Assembly (NCBI GenBank): GCA_963576735.1 | Contig: OY755183.1 | Coordinates: 7,583,213 to 7,647,212 of the forward strand | DNA length: 64,000 nt | From: Bedellia somnulentella | Taxonomy: Eukaryota; Arthropoda; Insecta; Lepidoptera; Bedelliidae | Direction of reading: 5' to 3' | The notes under the pieces: model-generated | What the model was told of the DNA's origin: nothing | Seen by the model: the letters and a program-made list of their open reading frames with translations, nothing else | Database searches by the model: none | Translations under genes and position numbers: made by a program | Shown here: positions 21,985 to 32,022 of the stretch, piece by piece | How positions within the stretch are numbered: the stretch's first letter is position 1 | Layout: every line of letters starts with the position of its first letter

Positions 21985-23640
21985 ATTAGAAGATTTTTTG
22001 TAAAATGAAGAGGCTTTTTTATACAACACTGTGTTTCTAAACCAGTGTCATCGATATGTCACAATGTTAAATATAATAGAAGCTTTTAGGTATACAAAAT
22101 AACATAAGAAATGTAAAAATGTATTCATAAAAGCAAAATATAAAAAGTTATGGCTTCGGATTGGCTCAGGTGTAATGGCCTAAGTAATGTAAAGTTACAA
22201 CTAAAATGACCAGATGAATGGCATACTAGAGTCAAATCCATGGCCTGACTACAAAGACTGTTATGTTGTAAAATGTAAATAATAATGTTACATATTATGT
22301 AAGATGATTGGACCGATATCAATTGATCCATTATTATATTATTTTTGTAACTCATTCGACCCACACATCGATATTTTTTCGTTATTCGTATCTTTTCGGA
22401 GTATTGAAAAAGTTAGTTTATATTTAAATATTTTTTTTATTTTATGTTTCTCCTACAGTTTGAGTTCCAGGAAAAGTATAATTTATGTACCTATAGGATT
22501 CAATGTCGTTTACTTTTTAATTCTTAAGAAGTGATTTATGTTTACAAATAGCTAAGTTAATGTACAGTCAGTGAATTTGGGAATCGTTTTTTTTCTTGTT
22601 TGGATAATAGTTATTTCGTATATTAATAAGTTAAAGAAATGTCTTTTCATTTTTAACATGTGCAGGGTTGCCAATGTTTTTAAAAAATACTTAAAAAAGC
22701 TTTACTTTATGTCACGACTGAATTAGCATTTTAATTAAATTTTAAAAACTGTTAGTGTATATAAGTGCCATTCCGTTATATATCATTATATAGGCACAAT
22801 ACTTACATGCGATGAATTGGATTTACAGCTGCCAAATCTCTTAATTAGTCAAAAAATAAGAAAACCGTAAGCAAAAAATTTACAAATGTCAGATCATTTT
22901 GGTTTTGTTAGATTTGTTGTATTAACGTTAGCAATGTTGACCGCTTAATAAACAATAACTATAATATACAAACATAAGTAATGTACTGTTGTTTTCTCTA
23001 GTCACCGATAACTTAGGTTTTGTAAACAACTTAAGGAGCTTAAGTTGTTACTTATGGATTCACTCAAATAAAGTATGCACTGGTTAAGTAAGAGGTTTGG
23101 CTGCGACAGTTTTATTTTGTGTATTACAAACCTGATTATTCAGTTACATTTTTACTTTCAACCGTATGGTATGAAATATGTTCTTTTCACAAAGCAAGTT
23201 TCACAATATATGTTTTAAAAGTGACAAACTCTTGAGTTTTTATTCAACCTCAAATTTTAACAAGGGTTTTCGAATAAGTTATATTAAAAGGAAGCAAACA
23301 TTCAAACGTAGCATAGTATTAAATGATTGTGGCCTCCTAAAATGGGTTTGTATGATCGGTCTAATATCCTAACTTTACGCAGCGTCCCACCCGGGCAATC
23401 AGGTAAGGAAATGCAAACAGCGTGAAAATAAACAGTTGGAATCTTTTGAAGTATTTTACGGGCAATCTATTAGTTGGTTTGACGGGGTAGTGACATTATA
23501 AGCCGGCACTTTGTTTGCATATGATATAATTATCTTTATGGTGTCGAAAACTTAAACTACTAATGCGGAAATGCATGGTAGTGGTATTTATTTCCCATGA
23601 AAGAAATACTTTGGGATCAATGAATGGACCACAGAATGCT
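21985..23640. other. oxt 3' region and intergenic DNA
   Basis: AT-rich sequence downstream of the oxt stop; the 3' UTR and poly-A site should lie here. No further gene or clear repeat is recognised. Confidence 0.5.
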
Positions 23641-23689
23641 AATGCACAGCCTAAATGTTTAAACCGCCGTTTTTTTTTCGTTTTTATAC

Positions 23690-24369
23690 CGGGGCGAAAT
23701 CCTCATGGATATCCCGCCTCTCGAGAGAGCGGCGGGGGTATGTCAGACTCTTACTGACCAAATCCCCCCGGTTTTGGTGCTACTGGCCCTGCGGCCTATG
23801 CGGCGTCACCATGACTTTTGTTGCCGCGGACTTTCTGGACTGGCGCGGCAAAGGAGTGTACCTAAGCTAAGTCGGATAGGGTGAGAATAAAAATAAGAGA
23901 CTAAAGGCGTTGAGTTTTGTGTGGCTCTAAATTTAGTATTATGTTCCACGACCTCGCCGGCGGGGTCGGTGTCGGAACTCATCAACATGAGTCCGCGAGC
24001 GCCGGTGGCCCCTGAGGCCTCGAGCTCGCGGGTGATGTCGTCGTCGGGATCCGAGAGCACGCTACGTGGGCGTCTCTCTCGAACCCTGGCGTCCGGGGAG
24101 ATTGTGTGATCGAGCGAGGCTCGGAGTAAGGGGTTGGGGTGATCAGAGATCCTATCAAAGTATCTACGTGAGATTTGTTTGAAGTGATCCCTGATTGTAT
24201 TGAGCTCGAAGTCTCTGTGGAGATCACAGTTCCTAACATACCAAGGCGCCCCTACCGCCTTGCGCATGAACCTATTTTGTATCACCTGGAGGCGGTGTAT
24301 TAAGCCCTCTCTGGCGTGTGCGAACGCAACACTACCGTACGAGAGGACCGAACGTATACATGTTTTCAA
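23690..24369 (-). mobile_element. Jockey-type LINE 3' fragment
   Basis: The minus frame 24369-23806 reads RSVLSYGSVAFAHAREGLIH, RLQVIQNRFMRKAVGAPWYV, RNCDLHRDFELNTIRDHF, then DHPNPLLRASLD. This is the post-RT C-terminus of Jockey-like elements. A GC-rich 3' end with a poly-T stretch (23671-23679) at its plus-strand left side follows. The 5' part is absent (5' truncation near 24370-24400). Confidence 0.85.
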
Positions 24370-24689
24370 CCATCTACCCAGAAATGCTATTGTCCGGTTA
24401 GCTTAGGAGTGCAATGCGGTTGCGAAGCTGTGCTGTCAGATATATGTGCATGTGATGCATACATCAACGGCTATCCATATTCTCATCATACATATATATA
24501 TATTTTAACCTATATTTCCAGAGAAAGTATTGTTTCAGGCGCATCGCCCAACAAACTTAAAAAGTCCCCAAAAAGGTAAAGTTTAAGAGTACATATACTT
24601 TAAATGTGGTAGTAAATAATTATTGTGACAGAAAATACTACATGTTTGCTTGATCGTAGTAGACTGTTTTAATTATATCTCAATCTCAT

Positions 24690-25028
24690 ACGTAAACGCT
24701 GTAAATACCCGGAGGGGTGGCAGTGGTACTAATACTTCTGATCATCACGTGACAATTGTCACCTGGTTTTCAGAGTACCAACGTTTTGCTAGGACAGTGG
24801 ACTCACGTGATAGGGGGTAGGCTATAGGCCAATCGCCGTTTTGGATGAATATGATGTCATATGACTAACTACAATATAGCCATGTGGGTTTTCACACGAT
24901 TTTTCCCTCATCGTTAACAACCATGATTTACCACACATTACTTTAGAAAGATTGGTTACAACCGAGACGGGATTTGAACCCACGCCCCCAGCATGATAGG
25001 CGGTTGTACTATCCACTGAGCTATACAA
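24690..25028 (-). mobile_element. Family B SINE
   Basis: The minus-strand head CTCAGTGGATAGTACAACC and box-B-like GGGTTCAAATCCCGTCTCGG precede the typical body. The tail is at the plus-strand left edge near 24690. Confidence 0.85.
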
Positions 25029-25061
25029 AGTGTTGTACTTGTTTTAATTGATGACATGACG

Positions 25062-25140
25062 ACGTCCGTGGCCGAGTGGATAGGTGACTAGCTTCTCGGT
25101 CCGGAGGTTGCGGGTTCGATCCCCGCTGGGAGCAACATTT
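25062..25140 (+). repeat. tRNA-like SINE head fragment
   Basis: CCGTGGCCGAGTGGATAGG and GCGGGTTCGATCCCCGC are A and B box-like. The 5' and 3' acceptor strands do not pair, so it is not a working tRNA gene. Confidence 0.7.
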
Positions 25141-25194
25141 ATGTGATTAGCATAAATGATAGTTTCTTGGTCTTGGAAGTTATTTATATACATA

Positions 25195-25435
25195 CATACA
25201 TATACTCACGGCTATAAATCCCAGGAAGGGGTAGCCAGAGCTAAAGAATTAGAAATTCCTCAGCCATTTTTGGAAATTTGAGTGGGGAAAAGATAGTAAA
25301 AATAAAGGTTGTTGGTGATGGGTCTCCAACCGCATCGCCCAAAAATCCCTTAATAGCCCCATACCGTTAGTCGCCTTTTACGTACACCCACCGGAAGAAA
25401 TGGGGTAGTGCTATTCTAAACCGACACTACGCGGA
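25195..25435 (-). repeat. Family A repeat, near full length
   Basis: CATATACTCACGGCTATAAA runs to GTGCTATTCTAAACCGACAC. It lies between the tRNA-like fragment and the 3' end of RecQ4. An (AT)n run at 25561-25583 follows. Confidence 0.92.
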
Positions 25436-25695
25436 AATTTATATGTGTATTGTATAATATTAAATATATCGATGAGTTAGTATCCCATAATACAAGTTTA
25501 ACTTAGTTTAGGGCTAGCTTGATCTGTGTATAATTGGTCGTTTTTGACACATGATTCTGTTATATATATATATATATATATATACTTTATAGAAATAATA
25601 TGATGGTTACATATTATCTCTCCATCATCCTTGGTAGAAAACATCAAAAACTTTTATCAGTTGTCAACATTTAATAAATTAATCAAAACATTTAG

Positions 25696-28600
25696 TTATT
25701 TACATTGCATTATAACTTGAGTCGCGATTTTCATTATCTCGTAAAAATCTTCATTCATATGAGATCTCCAAAACTTACAACGACCCCAAACGATAGCAGG
25801 ATAATTAGGGGAAGAAATTCCTTGAAATATGCGTGCTATGCTCCTTCCTGTGAATTCACAATCCTTGTAGGCACTGATTAATGCCCTTGCATCAGATGCA
25901 ACACTATCAACATCAATAGCCCTTTTTTCCATCTTTGTATCAAATTCACCAAAATCTTCTCTTTGAAAATATCTTAGAATTGTGTCTTTTAGTTCATTTG
26001 ACTTATCTAAAATAAATTCATTAGATTGATCACCTCGTTCTATCGAAAAGTTGCCTACTTTTTTAAATGAATTAATAATTTCATCAAGTTGAAATAGCTT
26101 TAGTTTTTCTTGTGTATGAACATTTGTATGTAAGTCATCTAATATTGTATCCAACTCCTTGGGTGATAAGTCTCCTGGCGCTTTGACTCTAAATCCTAGA
26201 GTACTAAACTCTACTTTGAGAGCAGATCTTTTGGATCTTCCTTGGTCTTTAGTCCACTCAAGGTTTTTTAAATGATATTTCACTAAACCACTATCCCAGC
26301 CAATAGCAGATGCTATATCAATAGCATTGAATTCTAAAATATTATGATTAAAATTTGGATGTTCTTTCTTTTCTTTTAAAATTGCCATTGCTAATGGTGG
26401 GCATGATTTGGCAGCTTCTACAATTTTACTTACCCCACCATAAGATATTATTTTACATTTTGTATATGAATTATTGAGAACTGTTATATATTTACTGGGA
26501 TGTAACTCAAGATAACACAACAGGGTGGAAAGGTTCTCCGACGCTGTATCTAACTCTTCTACAGTTTCATCAATAGGTATTCCAACTTCATGGCCAAGAC
26601 ATCTTGTATCAGTATTAATTGTTTTACATTGGCAACTTACAAAAACTTTCTGTATTAATTTTCGAATGGTGGCTCGGTCAATAGTATTAGCATATATATG
26701 CTTGAGCAATTCACTCTTATCATTGGATTGATTGCTCATAAATGCATGACAGTGTGATAGTTTTCCATCACGCCCGGCTCTTCCCACTTCTTGTACATAC
26801 GATTCAAAGCTACTTGGTAAATTGAAATGAACAATACATCTTATATCAGATTTATCAATTCCCATTCCAAAGGCAATTGTTGCAACAATTATGCGAATAC
26901 TGCCATCCATAAAATGCTTTTGTATTTTTTTTCTTTGAGCTGGAGAAAGCCCAGCATGATAAGATTCTGCCAAATATGACATTCTTTTCCTCTTCCTGGT
27001 TTTGGCTTCCATGGAGACCTTGCCTTGCTCTTGGAGTGATGCTCTAAGCATTGCTGCTATGCGTTCACATTCATCTCTTCTTAAGCAATAAACAATAATA
27101 GAATCATGCTGACTAATTTTTTCAGATCTTAAATAGTTTAATAGAGCTTGGTCTTTATTTTTTTCCAATGATACTGAAAGTAATAAATTTTCAGGAAGAG
27201 TGGGATTACTTATCACTCCGTCCATTCCATCAGGTACATCAATTTGCTTCACAACACTTTTCATAGTGATTTTGCTAGCAGTAGCTGTTAGGCCTAAAAT
27301 GCATTTTATCTTTAATTTTTCTTTTAATACTCTACAAATAGTCAGGTAGCTTGGCCTAAAGTTATGGCTCCACTGTGATATGCAGTGAATTTCGTCAATA
27401 CATGCAAATGCAATTGGAGGCATAGATTTATATAAACTAGAAAATCCATTTGATGAGTCAGCAGAACAGAGAGTTTCAGGAGATATAAGAAGGATATTTA
27501 TATTACCATCTCGAAGGCACTGAATTATTTTCTGCCTTTGAGTTGGTGACTGATTTGAATGCAGACAACCAGCTTTCAAAAACTCTGGCATATTCAGAAC
27601 TTGATCTTCCATCAATGATATCAATGGTGAAATGACAAGTGTAACACATTTGTACTTTAAACTGTAAAGGTAAGCTGGCAATTGATAACAAAGTGATTTT
27701 CCTCCACCAGTTGATAAAATTAATAAAGTAGACATGCCACACAATATTCGCATGATAGCTTCTTCTTGACCTGGACGAAATGAGGAGTGACCAAACTTAC
27801 TCAAAGCATCATACAGCTCTTGAGGTCTTTCAGATAAATTAGAATATATTGCATTGATTTCATATGAATTATTAGTTTTATTATTGTTCTCCAGAAGTTT
27901 TAAAAATGACTGAGGAATATTACTTGGTTGATACAAGCTTTTCATCATTTCCTCTGTGTCATCAACAGATGCAGAAGTATTTGTATCAATGTTCTCCATG
28001 TCTTCTAGAGATGCAAAGACATCTTCTGAATAATTCTCTAATGGTAGTAAAGTATCTTTTTTATGAGCATTGCAATATCTTGCCATATGTCCAGAGGCAT
28101 TACATTTGAAACATAATATTTTACCTGACTCAGCGAAATCCATGGCTGAATTTAGACTTTTTTTATTTTTCCACTGTTGCTTTTTGTATTTTGAATAATT
28201 ATTTACTTTTTTACCTCTAGCAAAAACTTTTTTCTCAATGTTAATTTTTACATAATTGTCATTTAATGTACCATCTCTTACTTTCTTCTCCAATTTCTCC
28301 ATTTGTGAATTTGTTGTTGCAGAGCTATTATTTGTATTGATAATATTCGAGCTTTGAAATGCAGATGATACATCGACAATTCGAGGAACAACATCCTTTT
28401 CAATACCAAATGGTACAAATTCGGATATATCCAAGGGGTTTTGTCCTTCATCTGGGTTTGTAGAATCTAGATTTACATTTTCAATATTCTCAATGACCTT
28501 TGAAGAAATATTTTTTTGGGATGAATTTTGAATTGTATTTTTACCTCTTGATTTTGGTTGGGCACTGCTAATTTTCCTTTTTTTCAGTGCAGGTTTTAAT

Positions 28601-29391
28601 TTGCTTAAAACAACATCATCTGTGTCTGACTCACTGTTGTCAACATAGTCATGGATTTCCTGATTATCTTTTGGAATACTTACTGGAGCAGTTGGCTCCA
28701 TATCTATTTTCAAACCTGTTGCTCGTTCTAGCCAGCCTTTGTCAATATGTCTCATACTTGCAGTGTCATTATCATTCAAAATACTCTTTGAACTAGTTAT
28801 TTTTAATAATCCTATTTCATTATGTGTTTCTGTTAATTTTGGCTGTAAAATTTGTTCTGTACAACTTTCATTTGTCAGAGAGCAATTGATAGTTTCATCA
28901 CGGTCAGCAGATTTTGGATTGCCCATTTTCCTAGGATTCCGTATTGAGAACTTTTTACTTACAAATAACTTTTTTGACAAATTTCTCGTAAATGGACTTG
29001 CTTCTGATTTGTCTTCCACTACTTTATTTTTGATAGGTAAGATTTCAACGTTGGAGAGCATTTTTTCTAATTGTGGACCAGTAGGTAATGATTGTAACAA
29101 TGGATTTAAATCAGGACTTAATGGCTCACCGGAATTTTCTAAGGACGGCAACATTTCTGGAGAATTAATACTGTCATTCAGTAGGTCGCAACATAGTGAA
29201 GTTTCCAAAGCTGCACTTTTTAAATGGAAGTATTTTTTGTACGCATATCTAATTTCACTAGGAGCCTCCTTAATATCTAACTTGGATGGTCGTCGAGAAT
29301 GTTTATTCGTAAACTCTTTTTCCCAATTCTTGACTATATTCTTCGATTTCAAATAGGCTTTGTCTTTTTTAATACTTTCAATAATATCCAT
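25696..29391 (-). CDS. RecQ4: ATP-dependent DNA helicase RecQ4, single exon
   Basis: A single open frame of 1231 codons starts at the ATG at 29391. It is a superfamily 2 3'-5' helicase needed for replication initiation and genome stability. The first about 55 residues (SIKKDKAYLKSKNIVKNWEKE, then RRPSKLDIKEAP) match the Sld2-like N-terminus specific to RECQ4. A CCHC zinc knuckle (CFKCNASGHMARYC) lies near residue 427. The helicase core follows: FRPGQEEAIMRIL, Walker A STGGGKSLCYQLP near 560, the DEIH box (ACIDEIHCISQWSHNFRPSY) near 665, AFGMGIDKSDIRCIVHFNLP, and QEVGRAGRDG near 867. An RQC/winged-helix-like C-terminus ends with FWRSHMNEDFYEIM. The length is close to human RECQL4 (1208 aa). 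The gene has no intron. The Harbinger element begins only about 100 bp upstream of the ATG. Confidence 0.93.
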   Translation of the reverse strand: MDIIESIKKDKAYLKSKNIVKNWEKEFTNKHSRRPSKLDIKEAPSEIRYAYKKYFHLKSAALETSLCCDLLNDSINSPEMLPSLENSGEPLSPDLNPLLQSLPTGPQLEKMLSNVEILPIKNKVVEDKSEASPFTRNLSKKLFVSKKFSIRNPRKMGNPKSADRDETINCSLTNESCTEQILQPKLTETHNEIGLLKITSSKSILNDNDTASMRHIDKGWLERATGLKIDMEPTAPVSIPKDNQEIHDYVDNSESDTDDVVLSKLKPALKKRKISSAQPKSRGKNTIQNSSQKNISSKVIENIENVNLDSTNPDEGQNPLDISEFVPFGIEKDVVPRIVDVSSAFQSSNIINTNNSSATTNSQMEKLEKKVRDGTLNDNYVKINIEKKVFARGKKVNNYSKYKKQQWKNKKSLNSAMDFAESGKILCFKCNASGHMARYCNAHKKDTLLPLENYSEDVFASLEDMENIDTNTSASVDDTEEMMKSLYQPSNIPQSFLKLLENNNKTNNSYEINAIYSNLSERPQELYDALSKFGHSSFRPGQEEAIMRILCGMSTLLILSTGGGKSLCYQLPAYLYSLKYKCVTLVISPLISLMEDQVLNMPEFLKAGCLHSNQSPTQRQKIIQCLRDGNINILLISPETLCSADSSNGFSSLYKSMPPIAFACIDEIHCISQWSHNFRPSYLTICRVLKEKLKIKCILGLTATASKITMKSVVKQIDVPDGMDGVISNPTLPENLLLSVSLEKNKDQALLNYLRSEKISQHDSIIVYCLRRDECERIAAMLRASLQEQGKVSMEAKTRKRKRMSYLAESYHAGLSPAQRKKIQKHFMDGSIRIIVATIAFGMGIDKSDIRCIVHFNLPSSFESYVQEVGRAGRDGKLSHCHAFMSNQSNDKSELLKHIYANTIDRATIRKLIQKVFVSCQCKTINTDTRCLGHEVGIPIDETVEELDTASENLSTLLCYLELHPSKYITVLNNSYTKCKIISYGGVSKIVEAAKSCPPLAMAILKEKKEHPNFNHNILEFNAIDIASAIGWDSGLVKYHLKNLEWTKDQGRSKRSALKVEFSTLGFRVKAPGDLSPKELDTILDDLHTNVHTQEKLKLFQLDEIINSFKKVGNFSIERGDQSNEFILDKSNELKDTILRYFQREDFGEFDTKMEKRAIDVDSVASDARALISAYKDCEFTGRSIARIFQGISSPNYPAIVWGRCKFWRSHMNEDFYEIMKIATQVIMQCK

Positions 29392-30029
29392 TTTGATTAG
29401 TTTTATACTGATTGATGAGTTAATAGTGAACTGAACATAGAAATTACTTTTTACTCAACACTAGTAAAGAAAATAGAAATTTAAATAACACCTGCGGTGC
29501 TAGTATAGCAAGTAATAACAGTCGAGATATCTCGTCTGTCGTGGCTTCCGAAATTCTCGGACTCCTCCCACTTTTGTTAGCACAGTCTTGTATGTCGAGA
29601 GAGGACGACAAAACTTTCATGGCCGAGAAGACGTTTATTCGTTCACTTTTCGTCATTCATTTAAGTTTTTTTTTTTTTTCGTTTGACTCTAAATAGTTCA
29701 TTCCATTTAGGTACAGTTGACGATAAGAATATGTGAAGAATATTATGCTATAAAATAAAAGAGTCACTTTCTTGGTACAATCTTAGTGTCATTATAAGGT
29801 TTTTTAATTATCAGCGTAATACTAATATAAAAAAACTTCTGCATTTAAACTGTCAAGCAAACGTCAAATCAAAAATGTCACTTCACTACAAATACAAAAC
29901 AAAGTCTTGTTCTTGTTCATACTCTTACGTGGTTACGAATTTACGATACATTAAGAGTAGTTAATTGCAATAATCATTGCCTACAGATTTTCCTTTGTAT
30001 TTTACGTGTGAATTGTTGGCATAGTTAAG

Positions 30030-32006
30030 ATGGACGTACAAAAGTAAGTAATTTATCTTTTTAACGCATAAGTAATTCAATACTCATAGTAGGATATTCA
30101 AATTTGTATATGCCCTCTTTCGTTTACAGAGGAAAAAGTAAGCGTAGCTCCAAAGCACAGATTCAGAAGTTAATCGAGTATATGGTAACACACCCCCATT
30201 TTGCTCTCGGTGAATTTTATGGGCCATGTGGCCAGGCGAAATTGAAAGAACAGTGGGAGGGTTTGAAGAACTACTTAAAAGATTTTGGGCCGGATAAATC
30301 CGTAGCTCAGTGGAAGACGGTAAGTGTGTCTTAATTATCAACATAACATTCAATATTGAGAATTAATTAAGCTAAGATATATTAAATAAAAAGGTTTTGA
30401 GGTTATCAGACCTCGACATAACTTTTTGCAAATTAAAATGTTTTACTTGTATATCATCCGGTTTTCTATTGCTAGAGGCATTACCATTATCTTTTAAACT
30501 ATCCATAATCCATATCTTACCAAGCGGCACATGCCAGTTATAGAATCTTGAGGTTTATTTATTAACAAATAATTACAAAATATCCATCTTTCTTTCTAAA
30601 CAGAAAATACAAATGTATTTTTGCAGTCACATCACTTACAGCAACTGAATATTACTTTTACAGACTTGGAGGGATTTAAAAAAAAAGGCCAGAGACGAGA
30701 ATGCTGCTTTTAACAAAGCAGCAGGCCAAACTGGCAATTGTTTTGTGCTACCAGAATTGTCCAGTGATACTGTACAAATTTTGGGAGTAATTGGGACAGA
30801 GTCCTCCATTGGAGTTGGTCCAGTTGAGTCTGGAATTAGTAAGGTTAGTATCATATTGAAAGTTATTTAGATTTTTTTATTACCATTGCTGTGTAGTCTT
30901 TTATTATAGTAGAGAGCTCTGGGAGAGGGTTATATCCACCCATGGATTTCTATTGGCTGATGACAATGATAATTACTTACAAACATATACTCACACCGTT
31001 AATTCCCATTGGGGTAGGCAGAGACTATCGATTGCCACTTCGTACAGTCCTGGCAAACATCTCTTGCTTCGTCTACATCCATCAATCTTTTCATACATGC
31101 TCTTTTATTCTTCATACTTAGGACACCTGCCTTTTTGAGCACACTCTCAATTGGTAAAAGGTATCTATAGAGCTACTGTAGAAGGTAATGTTAGTAGAGG
31201 ACGGCCACGAAGGTCACACTTGAAATGATAATTATTTGTATAATTTTATGAAGCAAGTTTATTTACATACATATACTCACGGCAATAAATCCCTTAACGG
31301 GGTAGCCAGAGCTTTGGAATGAGAAATTCCTCAGCCACTTTTGGAAGTTGATTGGGGAAAAGATGGTAATAATAAATGTTTTTGGTGACGGGTCTCCAAC
31401 CACATCGCCCAAAAACCACTTAAAAAGCCCCCATACCCTTAGTCGCCTCTTACGATCACCCACGGGCAGAAATGGGGTAGTGTTATTCTAAGCCGACACT
31501 ACACGGCCCAAGTTTATTTAATGATTTAATATTTCATTATATTTGCCTTTTTTTAGGAAAGATCACTTTTATTATTGCCCACTTCCACTTCCACTAATCC
31601 AATTCCTTCCCTATCCGAACCCTCTACTTCTTTCTATATTTCTCCTACTTCTCCTCTGGAATCCGATCATCCCTCAGCCCCTATTCAGTCTTCGCCCTTC
31701 CTTACTTCTCATTTTGAGCCTTTAATTTCCTTCCTTCCCCAACCGGAGGCTTCCATCTCCCCTCCCACTCTACACCAAACAACACCTCCCCCTGTTCTTG
31801 CAACACCTGAACTTGGCCATCCTGCTTTTATGAGGAGGCGGAGAAAAAGGGCACCTAAACCATCAAGTGTTGCGCCAGATCAGTTCATATACCTGCAATC
31901 TGAGGCCAACACCATTGCCCAACAAAATTCTGAAGCTATAGTTACGGAGCTGCGCCTGCGTAACTTAATAGAGCTTCAAAAAATGCGGCAAAATAAAAGA
32001 AGGTAG
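30030..32006 (+). CDS. Harbinger Myb/SANT-like DNA-binding protein
   Basis: Four exons splice to 277 codons: 30030-30043, 30130-30319, 30664-30843 and 31557-32006. Acceptors are CAG or TAG, donors GTAAGT, GTAAGT and GTTAGT, and phases agree. The start reads MDVQKGKSKRSSKAQIQ, followed by a SANT/MADF-like trihelical region (LIEYMVTHPHFALGEFYGP, VAQWKTWRDLKKKARDENAA). A Pro/Ser/Thr-rich linker follows, with a basic RRRRKRAPKP stretch near the end. In Harbinger elements such a protein helps the transposase enter the nucleus and bind the element ends. It faces the transposase gene tail to tail. Intron 3 holds a family A repeat at 31262-31505. Confidence 0.85.
30965..31095 (-). repeat. SINE-like repeat (GGGGTAGGCAGAGACTATCG type)
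   Basis: TATACTCACACCGTTAATTC, then GGTAGGCAGAGACTATCG, TGCCACTTCG and CATCTCTTGCTTCG. A second copy lies at 35845-35950. Confidence 0.7.
31262..31505 (-). repeat. Family A repeat, full length
   Basis: ACATATACTCACGGCAATAA runs to TTCTAAGCCGACACTACACG. It is inserted in intron 3 of the Harbinger Myb-like gene. Confidence 0.92.
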
Positions 32007-32022
32007 AGTTTTAAAACAAATT

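Noticed and set aside
25062..25140. Possible tRNA gene on the plus strand
   Set aside because: The T arm is good but the acceptor stem does not pair and no proper anticodon arm forms; treated as a SINE head.
29444..29656. Short minus frame MTKSERINVFSAMKVLSSSL upstream of RecQ4
   Set aside because: It overlaps the terminal inverted region of the Harbinger element, with no homologue recognised.
31575..31725. Overlapping Pro/Leu/Ser-rich frames
   Set aside because: Only the frame in phase with the upstream Myb-like exons is supported; the other is a shadow.
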